Origin: Symbiodinium natans
Lineage: Eukaryota > Sar > Dinophyceae > Suessiales > Symbiodiniaceae
NCBI GenBank assembly: GCA_905221605.1
Contig: CAJNDS010002664.1
Span: 124,001-188,000, forward strand
Length of the DNA: 64,000 nt
Reading direction: 5' to 3'
Below the pieces are notes generated by a model. It was not told the DNA's origin and ran no database searches. It saw nothing but the letters and a program-made list of their open reading frames with translations. A program made the position numbers and the translations under genes. Of the stretch, positions 46,346 to 57,120 are shown in pieces. Numbering within the stretch: position 1 is the first letter of the stretch; each line of letters starts with the position of its first letter.

Positions 46346-49300
46346 CTTGACCTCCACCAATGCACAGCGTGGCAAGGCCGCGACGCTTGTTGGTGCGTTT
46401 CATGTCGTGAATCAAGTCAACCTGAACAAGGGATTGGTACGAGTAGTGCATTCCAGGCAAGCTCAGGTAATAACAGAAACACGGCACTTAAGCTGGAACA
46501 TACCCCCCATGGACAAGTACCGAGCCGCGGCAATGCGGCATCCCGAGGCACCGATCGGATGGCCGATGGCAATGGCCTTGGTTGGTGGCTTCACTGAGAT
46601 TGCGGATATGGTGGGAAAGCCATCGAGCCCAAGCTGAAACACGAAGCAGCTTGCCGTGCTCACTACGGACGCATGGAGGAATTCAAGAGGCCAAGTGACA
46701 CCACCATTGACGTTGACTTTGGCTGTGTCCCATCCCATCTCCTTTGCGTGAGCAAAGGTTGCAACTCAAACCCTAAACCCTAAACTTTAAACCCTGAACC
46801 CTAAACCCTAAACCCTGAACTCTGAACCCTAAACCCTAAACCTTAAACCCTGAACCCTAAACCCTGAACTCTGAACCCTAAACCCTAAACCCAGCGCCAC
46901 AAGAACTTCGCAGCACTTCCCCATGCGCCTTGTTCACTGCCACAGCCTGCGCTGCAAAGGCCTCGTTTGCCTCGACAATGTCCAAGTCCTGGACGGACCA
47001 CCCAACCTCCAGGGCAGGGGAGAGTTAAGGGTTTAGGGTTTAGGGTTTAGGGTTTAGGGTTGTATCAATATATGATAAACTCTAGAAAATACAATGCGTA
47101 TAAGAGTATAAGAATATGAGAATAGAAGAGTATAACAACATATATATATATAAGTAAGCTAAACAAAGAAAATTAAAGACTAGAGTGATATTGTATGTAT
47201 TAATGTTATAACACCATACTCTGGTAATTGCTACATTACATTGTATGAATATACTTCTTGTATTGTTGTAGTAGTATATCAAACCGTCTTTGGGGGGTAT
47301 GTACCGGGCACGCGGTATGTGTGACACACCCGCACCTTCTCCAGGCATTTCTTGGAACTCGGAATTGGCCCGGTACCTACAGTACGAGTAGGGACGCAGA
47401 ACCGGTGCCGCCTGATCCTTCCTCAACTTGTCTGATAAGCTCTGAATGCAGCTCAGGCGCCCATAATCTTAGGATCTACGCCTGCGCTCGCAAAGCCGCG
47501 GATGTAGACCAAGGGCTGCAGGCCCAGCTCAGAGGCCTATCGGTCTCTGATTCAGATCCTGATACCGAATATTGCCCTTTGGAGACTCATAGGCACAGTA
47601 GTTCGGCCCCATTTGAGAACGGCACCTGATAAAAAGTACCCGCAGAAACAAAACCCTAAGAGAACTGCCCTCAGGCACCTTGGAAGCCGACATCAGCAAG
47701 CAGAGTGCCGCGCCGTCGTTGAGGCCGGAGGCGTTACCTCTGCAACATCCCGTAGGAGAGGCGGAGCTCTTAACTCTTATCATTTCCAAAAGTTGGCCAC
47801 AAAAGTTGCAAAGGCACGCGCCTGCCGTGACAGAGCCATCCTTGGATTCAGTCACAGAGGAGAGAACGCCAGTGACTGCGCCCCCACCGGGCCTTCTTGA
47901 AAGCGGGCTTCAGCTTCGCAAGCTGCTCGGCTGTAGAGTCTGCCTTGATGTACTCGTCCTGGTCCAAGACCTGGCCTCCATCCGCAAGGCAAAAAAAATG
48001 CGAGCTCTGGCGCACTGTTGCAGCCGCAGCCCCCCGACCTTTTTTGGAAGGGATGGGCACAATCTGGTCCTTGAATTTTCCCGCCTCAGCTGTGTCAAGT
48101 GCGGGAGTCCAAGCACTGAACCAGTCAAGCTGAAGGCCCTCCGGAAAACTGAGAAACCATCCTCAGACCCTCCCTCCCGCTCTCTGACACTCTGGGCCTT
48201 CTGGGCATCTGCCGCTTTCTTCTGCGATGCCGCTGCGAAAGCATCCTGCGTGGATCCTCGGTCGTCGATTCTTCGATGAAGCGAATCTGGGAAACTCCAG
48301 GGATGCGCAAGTCTTGGCGCAGCGACAGCTACTCGGCTAGCGGCGGTCTATGCCAAATTTGGCTGCCACATTCTCGGCAGTGATGCCCATGTGGTACTGA
48401 TTGAACGCGCACCTTTGCTCTCTCTGCCACGCTTTGCCACGCTATATAACCCCTTGGACTTGTTCATTGCCTGCATTGTCTAGCAGAGAGTCTAACAACT
48501 GTTTGTGATCTTGCCTGACCCACGAAACAAAAAGCGCACCACAGCGAAGACACGCGAAGAGCGATGAGAACATGTCAATCGAATTGCCCGTCAGTTTCTC
48601 CCTTGCTTGTTGCTGGCTATTGCTGACTATTGCTGACCCTCACTTCCGGTTACTGTGCGAGGTTCGTGTAGCGCGGTGTCTGCATTTTGGGAACACCCTC
48701 ACACCTTCCAGCGGACTTCACCTCTTCCAGGGCTTTGAGCCGAAGGTCAGCGGCCCGTGGAGTGTCTCAGGTTATGCCTGTCTGGCCTCCCCTCCATTGG
48801 CGTGTGGAGGACTGCTTGGCGCACCTTGCGCGCCTCACTCTTTTGCATGCTTTGGTTCCGAGTTGCCCCGCACCCCAGGCACGCATGAGGTTGCGAGTTG
48901 CGAGCGACATTCAGAAAAGGTGCACGGAGAGCACCGTGCAGAGGATCTGCATGATCTCTCTCTTTCTATCGTTAAGTTCGGAAGTGACACTCGCTTTCCC
49001 ACTGCTGCTACGGTAGCCCTGACTCGGATGCTTAGGCGCCACAACCCGTCGACAATCATTGAGTCGATCATCTTCCTCGATTGCACAGTGCGTCCCATCA
49101 GCACTGCAAGCTGAGAACACGAAGCTGCATATCATGACGCTGTGATGCAGATGCTTGTGCTGCAAAGCAGCCAATCGCCCATTCTTTGTCCGTCCCTGCT
49201 TTTGTTCAGCACGTGCGGACTGGACGACATGCTCTCCTGCAACCGCTTGCCCCTTTGGCCACATGATGCGCTAGAGCCAGAGCAGTCTCCTGACCACCAG

Positions 49301-51726
49301 CAATCACGATCTGGGCATCACCTCCAGCAGAGTCACACAGAAATGACATGCCTTGCTCACATACAGAGAAATAGCACAATTGCAAAAAACAAAGCAGCAT
49401 TTCAGACCCTGGCCCGGCAGGGCCCCAAAATGATGGACAAAAACAAGTAACGGATCCCGAAGCCTTGTGGGCTTAAGGGTTTTGGGGTTTAGGGCCAGGG
49501 TTTAGGGATATTTTCCCCCTCATACTAACAGTCCCTGATAGGGATGATGATAGTACCCCTATGACAGCCCCTATTAAGGACTGCCAGTATAAGGGGGAAC
49601 ATTCCAAGGTATGGTCTTCCCAAACAGGTTCCTCTCCTTGGGGAGGGCGCCTGATGCAATCGCCTGCATCCCGAGGTGCAACGCCTTGAGGCCACTCCCG
49701 CAGACCTCGAGCGGTTTAGGGTTTTTGGGGTTCGGGGTTCGGGGTTTGGGGTTTAGGGTTTAGGGTTTAGGGTTAGGGTTTAGGATTTAGGGTTTAGGGA
49801 GATAGACATGAACAACCTATGAGCTCGGTTCGCGGCTTACCAACCCCCCCCCCCCCTCCCACTCCCAGCATGCCCCCGCCACTACTCAACCCTAAGCAAG
49901 GAAAGCCTAAACCCTAAACCTCAAACCCTAAACCTTGGGATGTTCCCCCTAAAACTAACAGGGATTCTAATGGGGGGGGAGTACTATAATCCCTATTAAG
50001 GACTGTTAGCAAAGGGGGAACATCCCAACCTAAACCATCTGAATCCTAGGCCGCAAACCTGGTAGAGGGTTCAGGAGTCCTTGAACAATGATGGTACGGG
50101 TAAAGGCAGCAACAAGAAAAGTGAGAGTCAGAAAGACAAGCATAGTGTATAGGGAACACAGGAATATGAAGACGAATGCAAACAACAACAAGAGCATCTC
50201 CAAACTGCCTTGTTGATGGTCAAGGCCGGGCAGGTCTCTGGCAGTCCAGCGCTGATGACTGCCTCGTCGCGGATCGACCAGAGTGTAGGGCTTAGGGTCG
50301 GGTCGAGGATACCGGTTTAGGGTTTAGGGATGTTTGGGGTTTAGGGCTTTGGGATGTTTAGGGATGTTTAGGGTTTCGAGTCGAGGGTTGAGGGTTTCGG
50401 GTTAAGGGTTCAGGGTCCGAGAGTTAGGGTTCCTCACCGCACATTTGCCTCGGGTCTTGCGGTAGGGGAGCGGTCGTTTTTTGAGGGTTCTGGCTTTGGG
50501 TTTCCTGACTCCGTGTGCTTTCGACTCAACATCCGGCTTGGGGTGTTTAGAGGCTGGGCGTAGGGCTTGAAGCTCCACCTCGACCTTTTGGGGATCAGGG
50601 CTTTTCGGCCGTGGTTGGGAGTAGGGGTTAGGGGAATAGGGTTTCTAAATCAACCTGCCCCTGGTAGGGATGAGGGCTTTTAAGCCTAGGGCCTCCAGTG
50701 CCAATTGCATGCTTCTGTTGCCCCTGCGCAGTGCACCCCCTCCCCCCCGCGCCAACCGCATTTCCTGTGCACTTTGTCCGGTAGAAACCTAGCCGCTTAG
50801 GGCTTGAACATCGATCCTCCCATCTTCTACTGTGCACACAACCGTCTTCTCTCTCAGCAGCGTACCCACCAGCATGTTTATCTGTTGGACCCTAAACCCT
50901 AAACCCTACCCCCAACGCCCGTCCCAAGCCTGCCGCGCTGGATTTTGGCCACAGCCGGCGGTAAGAACTTGCCCCAAAATAACCTGGAGCCGGGAACACT
51001 TGGGGGTTTCCGAAATAAGGGTAAGGGTTTAGGGTTGACATTAGGGGTACTCTATTGGGGTTCTTATTGGGGAATCCGCGGGGCGATGATAGGGGACCCG
51101 TCTTTTCGTAAACTCCCACTTCTGCCTAGGGCTTGACGGAACAGTCGGCGCAACAAAAGTGCAATGCCGTGTGGTGCCTCATCCACCATGTCGTTCTTCA
51201 CCTTGCCGGCCGTGTCCTCGGTCCCGCGGAAGCACAGCGCTGCACTCCCGATTCTGTCGGAGAAGCAACAACCGTCGACATGTCCAGAAATGCTCGCACA
51301 TGCGCACATGCTTTCGCTACTTTGCGCGACTGCATACCCCGATCTCACTAGGGGCCTTTCTGCAACCCTTGCCAAGTCTCGCCGATCAAGGCCTGGATTA
51401 CCTTGGCGCCCAGAACATGCGCGGGCACAGCGGCAATGGCGCCGCCGAACTTGCCCACGGGCGTGCGCCTTGAGGCCGACATCACTGATGCAAGAATACA
51501 GGTTGATTGAGATGGGGGTTTCTGAAATCAGGGGTACTTTTCTAGGGTCCTTGTAAGGGAATTCTACCTTTTGGGGGTATATATATATATGTATATAATA
51601 CAGGGGTCCCTTCTTCTCGTAAACTCCCAGATGTACCCAGCATGGCAGCATGTCTCCAAGCCCTTTTGCAACTCTGCACTCCAGCCTCGCAGCAACAACC
51701 ACCACTTCCACCGCCTTTTGCGCCAT
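46346..51726 (-). CDS. ACAT: Acetyl-CoA acetyltransferase (thiolase), 21 resolved exons
   Basis: Catalyses reversible condensation of two acetyl-CoA to acetoacetyl-CoA. Exons: 51689-51726, 51381-51468, 51178-51216, 50930-50983, 50209-50262, 49651-49705, 49290-49321, 49212-49236, 49040-49103, 48342-48412, 48198-48256, 48039-48084, 47893-47975, 47822-47840, 47679-47737, 47461-47536, 47336-47376, 46929-47006, 46700-46741, 46532-46576, 46346-46421. They join in one frame for 381 codons from ATG (51724-51726, in GCCATGG); the family length is about 390-400. Motifs: RTPVGKFGG near the N-terminus; catalytic Cys93 in NKVCGSGLKALHLG; MGITAENVA; Asn315 in EANEAFAAQ; His347 in AIAIGHPIGASG; Cys376 in ATLCIGGGQG. 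All active-site residues are present. There is no targeting peptide, so it is probably cytosolic (isoprenoid/mevalonate-type or lipid metabolism). The last few codons are not placed: a frame continuing to a TAG near 46046 (GVCADRESK) is the likely terminal exon. Donors: 12 GC, 5 GT, 3 GA, 1 ambiguous. Confidence 0.95.
46766..46893. repeat. Telomere-like array inside a thiolase intron
   Basis: CCCTAAA, CCCTGAA and related units fill most of the 187-bp intron 46742-46928, between the exons ending ...AVAVNK and starting EMGWDTAKVNVNGG. A smaller TTTAGGG run (47028-47060) lies in the next upstream intron (47007-47335). Confidence 0.95.
49505..49607. mobile_element. Fold-back element, family A (copy 2)
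   Basis: Inverted ends (TTTTCCCCCTCATACTAACA / TGCCAGTATAAGGGGGAACA). It lies inside the 329-bp thiolase intron 49322-49650, which also carries telomere-like units. Confidence 0.85.
49720..49930. repeat. Telomere-like repeats and poly-C in a thiolase intron
   Basis: TTTAGGG/TTTGGGG units (49714-49800), a poly-C run (49846-49857) and CCCTAAA units (49906-49933) fill the left part of intron 49706-50208. A family A element follows immediately. Confidence 0.9.
49935..50028. mobile_element. Fold-back element, family A (copy 3)
   Basis: TTGGGATGTTCCCCCTAAAA at the left is matched by AAAGGGGGAACATCCCAA at the right. It lies in thiolase intron 49706-50208. Confidence 0.9.
51001..51118. mobile_element. 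Fold-back element, family B
   Basis: Begins TGGGGGTTTCCGAAATAAGG and ends CTTTTCGTAAACTCCCA, an imperfect inverted repeat. It contains a few TTTAGGG-like bases near its left end. It occupies most of thiolase intron 50984-51177. Confidence 0.7.
51513..51629. mobile_element. Fold-back element, family B
   Basis: Begins TGGGGGTTTCTGAAATCAGG and ends TTCTTCTCGTAAACTCCCA. It has the same architecture as the element at 51001 (GGGGTAC near the left end, GGGGTCCC or GGGGACCC near the right). It lies in the first thiolase intron, 51469-51688. Less complete relatives lie at 9286-9394, 8650-8777, 7985-8037 and 22490-22565. Confidence 0.75.
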
Positions 51727-51825
51727 GGCCGCGCAGTGACTGAGCCAAGCTGAGGCGAAATGCAGGAAGGCCCACAGCAGTGACCAAAGGATGCCTGTTT
51801 TGGGGGTTTTCGGATTTAGGGTTTA

Positions 51826-51960
51826 GGGGGGATGGCAGACGGTATCAGGTACCATAGGTAGTCGAACAAGCTAGGCCTCTCGCCATGGGCGCCTTGGCTG
51901 GGCCAGCGCACGGTCTCCTCGTCATCACGGGCACCACCAAGCCTCACAGCGGATGAAACC
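51826..51960 (-). CDS. Candidate exon just upstream of thiolase
   Basis: A minus-strand open stretch encodes VSSAVRLGGARDDEETVRW and later RPSLFDYLWYLIPSA, before running into telomere-like sequence. Composition is protein-like. It lies only about 100 bp upstream of the thiolase ATG, so it could be the 3' end of the next gene in the cluster. No family was recognised. Confidence 0.3.
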
Positions 51961-51985
51961 AGTGAGAATGATGCTTGTATATGGA

Positions 51986-52112
51986 GTAGGGTTTATACTT
52001 CTTGTATCCCCAAAAGGACACCAAGTATGTGCACTCACCAATATTAAACAGGAACCTTATATATACACATATATACACTCACCAATACCGGTAATACAAA
52101 CCCTGTTTTATA
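51986..52112. mobile_element. Fold-back element, family C
   Basis: TAGGGTTTATACTTCTTGTA at the left and AATACAAACCCTGTTTTATA at the right form an imperfect inverted repeat around GTATCCCCAAAAGGACACCA. A second copy at 9509-9592 shares the left end and the GTATCCCCAAAGGGACACC core and ends ATAAACCCTGTTTC. Neither codes for protein. Confidence 0.65.
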
Positions 52113-52139
52113 TGTTCCCAGAAGAGAGAACAGCTACTT

Positions 52140-53765
52140 GACAAAAATCATTCAAATCTGTTGCTGCCCGTTAAACCGGCGTCATGGGTGTCATGGGTGT
52201 CTTCATTCGGTTGGGGGGGTTACTCCGTCCATCACTGTCCTCTGTCCGGGGTACTATAAAACACCCATGACCAATGACACCCCATTCACGGTCTTCTCTG
52301 CGAGCCAGATGATTTGCAGCCTTCTACCCAGAATGTGCTCCGCACCTGCTGAACCCTAAACCCTCAACCCTAAACCCTAAACCCGTGAAGTCCGGGACCT
52401 CGTGAACCCTAAACCCGTGAAGCCCTCTAAACCCGTGGTGCCTGGGACCCTGACAGCATCGCATTCGTGCAAGGTATGGGGCTGATCCCCGGCGGCTGCC
52501 TCCAAGTGAGCTGAGCAGTCAGAGCTCCTTTTTCAGACGTTGGGGCACCCCTCGTTCACCACTAAATTTACAGTCTACCGCTCTGACCCCAAAATGGGAC
52601 CCCTCAGTTTTTGAATCGAAGTCAATTCCCAGGGGCTCTTGCGAAAGGCCCCGGTGAGTTGCCTCAACTTTGTGATGGATGCAGCTGGCCTGGCAGGGGA
52701 CATGCCGATGGCAAAGGCCGCCTCCCTCATGCTCACGCCTGCCTCAGGTGACAGGCGTTCGGTCATCGGTAGTTGATCATTTCGCCAAGGCTCTGGCTCT
52801 CTGGCATCTAGATCAAGAGCCGATCAACAACGCTCCACAGCCCTGCCAATAGGCCTCCACCCACCCTACCCTTGGCAGTTTTGGAATCAGACCCAATACC
52901 TGTTCTCGGGGAATTGCGACGGGTGGGGCTCAGAGACTTTAGGCTGCTGGCTGAAGGTTGGCTTCAGGGTTTGGAATTTCAGCCAGCACCGGGTTCAGGG
53001 CTCAGGGATGGCTAAATTCAGGGCGTCTATGGTCGAGAGAGCTTGGCTCAACAGCTGGGTGGATCCGGAGTCTGATGTTACCCTAAACCCTAGACCAAAA
53101 ACCCTGCAGTGCAAAGGCTCCAGGTCAGCCTTTCTACTTTGCGAAGGCCTTGGTGGCATGGCCTGAGATGCTTCTATTTAAGCATTTCCGAAGAAGGGTC
53201 CCCGTCATTGAGGCGGCATCACGCGGCGACGCAAGGCGCGCAAGGGGCTCAGCGCTGGAACCCCCTAAACCCCAAACCCTGAGCAGCCCATCAGGCCACC
53301 TTGCCCAGGCGCCGCCCCGGCAACTTCGCATAGGCAGGCGAAGGCAACCTCACAGCTCTTGGTTTCAGCAGTTTTTGGCGTCTCATAACATGGTACAGAG
53401 TACAGTATAGCATCCTGTATACGAGTACCAAGGGCACTGTCTAAGCGGCCAGCTCCCAGGAGTCTGGTCGGCTCAGATTCGGCCTCCGCCCCACGGACAG
53501 AGAACCCTTCTCCCACTCGGGGTCTTGGTACCAAAACACATACACATCCGAACAAACAAACAAACAAACAAACAAGCAAGCAAACAAACAAGCAAGCAAG
53601 CAAACTAGCAAATGTCAACCCAAGCAATAAGTGTGTGCTCGCTCATCTTGCGCTATCTCACATGGCCGATGACGACCGGCCGCTCTGAACACGTTCTCCA
53701 CTTGCTCAATCATACGAACTAAGCCACGCTTTCCGCCATCACCCACAAGAAGAACACACGGCCAT
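52140..53765. other. Mostly non-coding; one possible exon
   Basis: CCCTAAACCC/CCCGTGA units lie at 52352-52440. A minus peptide at about 52640-52765 (MREAAFAIGMSPARP...) may be an exon. A second minus peptide at about 53135-53260 (RLASPRDAASMTGTLLRK) ends at a stop. A (CAAA/CAAG)n microsatellite lies at 53554-53607. None is strong. Confidence 0.4.
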
Positions 53766-53769
53766 GCAG

Positions 53770-54422
53770 CTACTTCATTGCGATGTATCGTGGCGCAAGC
53801 AAAAAAAACTCAGCAACCATCTTGTCGAGAGTGTCATGGAAACGGTTCTCACGAGCCTGCCAGCTCCGCTTGCCCGCAAAGCCTGGCAGTCTCTTTAGGG
53901 CCGCATAGGTTCTGAACTTAGACATGAAGTCCCAGTGCTCCCTTTGAAGCTAGAATGCAACAGTCTCGGCATGTGCCTCAAACTCGCGGCGCAGCGCCAA
54001 CACGTCCTTGCGGATGCTCGTGGTAGGTCAGCTGAACACGCAAGGCCAAGTTTACTGTCACGCCAACTCATCTTTGTTCCGAAGCTTCCTCGGATAACTT
54101 TCACTTCCCGCACGCATCACAAGACCTCCAGAACCGAAAGAGCTCATGATGTATCGTCCTCAGCGACACCTCGTGCCCAGGCTTTGAGGCTCTTGGAGTC
54201 ATCCAGGCCCTCACCGCAAAGGGAGCTACGCAGCTGCGTCTTGCATTTGAGTTGACTCGCTATGTGGCTGCTCAAAGGCACCCTAAACCCTAAACCCTAA
54301 AAACCCCAGACCCTAAATACTCAACCCTTACACCCCAAACCCGGCTCAAACAGCATTGGCTCCAGGCCGTGTGGTTGGATCGGCCCGTGTGCGCGGTGCG
54401 CCCGCTCGCAGTGGATCCTGCA
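53770..54422 (-). CDS. Unknown small protein, 3' exons
   Basis: Exon about 54360-54422 follows a TTTGCAG|G acceptor (DPLRAGAPRTRADPTTR). Exon about 54155-54240 encodes TQLRSSLCGEGLDDSKSL and ...KAWARGVAE with a GA donor. The last block starts at about 54004 (DVLALRREFEAHAETVAF). It then hits TAG (53950-53952) and continues in the same frame for 59 codons (LQREHWDFMSKFRTYAALK, later KMVAEFFLLAPRYIAMK) to a stop at 53770-53772. The in-frame TAG is either a nonsense mutation or the end of a 27-nt GC-AG intron (53950-53976), which would join ...RREFE to LQREH in frame. I do not recognise the family. Confidence 0.5.
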
Positions 54423-54458
54423 AAGCAGAAGCCCAAACGTCAGGGAGTAGGGTTTAAG

Positions 54459-54561
54459 TTGGGATGTTCCCCCTTATACATCACAGTCCTTAATGGGGAA
54501 TATAGTACCTCCCTATTATAATACCTATTAAGGACTGCTAGTATAACAGGGAACATCCCAA
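54459..54561. mobile_element. Fold-back element, family A (copy 4)
   Basis: TTGGGATGTTCCCCCTTATA at the left is matched by TATAACAGGGAACATCCCAA at the right. The core has two CCCTATTA-type words. It is just upstream, on the minus strand, of the 54.4-kb exon. Confidence 0.9.
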
Positions 54562-54569
54562 GGTTTAAG

Positions 54570-56600
54570 CCTAGGCCCTAAACCCTAGTAGTTAGGGTTT
54601 CGGCGGCTGGTAGACTGAAAACATCAGTGAAAAAAAACACAGCCTTGATCCAGAGTCCCTTTCCGCTTGCTTGGATGCTATAGGAGTTCAAGCTCCATTC
54701 TACATAGGCTGCTCCTTCACAAAGGGCGCCCGCCCATGCACTGCACAGGTAAGGCCAGGCTCCACAATGATGTACAGAGAGTGGAAACGCATTTGCTTTC
54801 GCAGGTCTTGTGCCAAGCATGTAGTAGCAGAATTCTCGTTGGCATGATTGTTGGTAGCATTTTCGTAGTGAAGTGCAAATCTTGGATACTCTTCTGCTTC
54901 ACTTGGACTTCCGACACACTTCATGCGACTGCTTCATGCTTCACGCATGCCTCTATGTTTTCAATTTGGGTGTCGCAAGGGCCCATGATGACCACAGCTG
55001 CTGCGAGCAGGTTCTGTCTGGTTTATGGGGTAGGTACACCTGTTCACACCTGTTCACACCTGTTCACACCTGTTCACACCTGTTCACACCTGTTCACACC
55101 TGTTCACACCTGTTCACACCTGTTCACACCTGTTCACGGCCCCTGATGGTTGGGAGCCCGCTGCATCACCTTCGGCTTCTGTGAGATTCTTGGGCATCCT
55201 GCTGGAGAGAACCGGCCATGCTGTCTTCTTCTGTGTTCCCCAGAGAAATAGTGACTTGCCTGATGCTCAAAGTGGGCTTGGGATGGAACAGCTAGCACCA
55301 GCTCAGGTTCTCAGCCCTCAGCTCTCAAGCCCTGTGTAGCGTAGCCCCTGGCACGCCAGATAGATCATCACCATGTGCTGCAGGTGCCTGCTGAGAAGCT
55401 GCGGACGTCAGACGGCATAGGGGAGTGACAGTCAACGTCCACACCTGAAGGCCAGGCATTGCACAGTACACACAATACCGCTTTCAGCTCCACAAGACGG
55501 AAAACTTCAGCCAAGTCGCCATATGGGTTGCTGCGCGGCCGCGTTTGCATACGCTATTCATGCACGAATTCGTGTTGGATAGTATTCGTGGGGAAGACAA
55601 TAGCAGTGGTGCCTCTCAATGTTCAGCATTCCGACATCTTGTTGCACACCTTGCAGACTTTGTGCAATAAAGGCCGGCAGGGGAGACGCAGTGATGCGAT
55701 CTTTGGCAAGAGCGCCACACCCTCAGCATGACAGAGACCTGCTCGACACCGTGTCGGCAGTAGTCTCAAGAGCAAACCGCTATTGACGCCAACGATCTTC
55801 CTTTGTACCCTCAGCTCAGAGAGTCCTGTGTGTAGCTACCACTGTACATTGTAGCGGAGTCTATGTGAAGAGACTAACAATACGTTCAAACAGCAGAGGC
55901 GCAGGAAGCCGCAGTAGACAAAAGAAATTGTTCATACGGCGCAGGCTCCTCAAAAAACCTCTCCGAGCCCTCCTCAAAAAACCTCTCCGAGCCCAGTAGA
56001 AACGCGCACATGTTCATTGAATGGATCAGTCTTTTGTTGTTTCGGCTTCTCTAGTGACCACTTGGTTTCTGCATTTTCGGCTTCTCTAGTGACCCCCTTG
56101 GTTTCTGCAAGGCTGCTTGCCCTCACCACCCTGCTTGACGAGCACATTAACCAGGCGCACAAAGTGCCATCAGATGGACGGCGTTGGCTCGTAGCCGCTG
56201 TTCCTTAGCTGGTGATGTCGGCCGCTGAACATCAATCTCAATGCGGCACTATCTTATAACAAACTACAACAGCTTCAAGCGATGGATGGCTGACAATGTC
56301 AGTTTGGCTTTTGGGTTTTTGCGTGAGCTGGATAGGGGTGTCAAACTCTGCATGCCAAGAGTTCAGCAAGGTTCCAGTTCGATGTTGCTTAGTATTTGCT
56401 GCATTTGCTTAGTGCTCGAAGCCTTCCACTTTCTCCCTATGGTGATCAGGAGCTTGATTGCCTCTCGGCCTGGAACCGATCTCGCCCCTTTGCCGTCACC
56501 TCTGTCCCCTGAACAGTCCTAACCATGGCCCTTTGCAGAAACCCCCAAACAAGGCGACTTGCCCCCCCCCCCCCCCGGTTTCGAGAATGACCAAATTCGA
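54570..56600. other. Spacer with decamer satellite and small duplications
   Basis: No exon could be supported. Features are the decamer array (55036-55138), a 25-bp duplication (CTCCTCAAAAAACCTCTCCG... at 55947-55996) and a 34-bp tandem duplication (TTCGGCTTCTCTAGTGACC..., 56041-56109). A minus frame at 55974-56162 (AETKGVTREAENAETKWSL) spans that duplication and may be an exon. Confidence 0.45.
55036..55138. repeat. Decamer satellite (TGTTCACACC)n
   Basis: Ten perfect or near-perfect copies of TGTTCACACC. Their 10-bp period gives repeating peptides in all frames, which explains the open plus frames here. Confidence 0.98.
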
Positions 56601-56689
56601 GCTACAATGGCCATCTTTGCCGCTGATCGTTCTGCTGCTGCTTGCGGGGCCCAGCGATGGCTCGGAGGGGGGCTGTTCCATCTGGGCCG

Positions 56690-57075
56690 CGCACGGCCGC
56701 AGGCATCGTCCAGTTGCTGCTCTAACCGTGCTTGAGACCTTGCTGAAGCTGGCCAGGGGGGGGGGGGTTGGAGAAACACATCAGCAGCAGCTCTGGACAC
56801 GGAAGACTTCAGAGAACCCCGGGTCGCCGGCACCTTCCATGGCACCAATGACCGATCGAAATGGCCAAGAGCCTTGCTTCTTGGGGCAGGAGGTGCTGTG
56901 AAGCATCCGAAAAGGCTGCCCCAACTTAGAACAACCCCTTCGCGCCCATCGGATGTCCGGGCCGAGCAGCTCCCCAATGCGTCAGCCAGCTGTCGTTCCA
57001 GCTGCCGCTCCTGGCAGGTGCAGATCAGTGGTTGCTCAGCGCAGGTATATACTGTTGAAAGACAAACTTAACCTT

Positions 57076-57120
<45 letters not shown>

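Noticed and set aside
50700-50762. Peptide resembling a thiolase segment (GQQKHAIGTG)
   Set aside because: The exons at 50930-50983 and 50209-50262 match the family much better and join in frame without it.
51064-51726. 220-codon minus-strand frame starting at the thiolase ATG
   Set aside because: It reads through two thiolase introns; only its first 13 codons (exon 1) are real in that frame.
55036-55138. CRISPR-like array
   Set aside because: Direct decamers without spacers, in a eukaryotic context; simple satellite.
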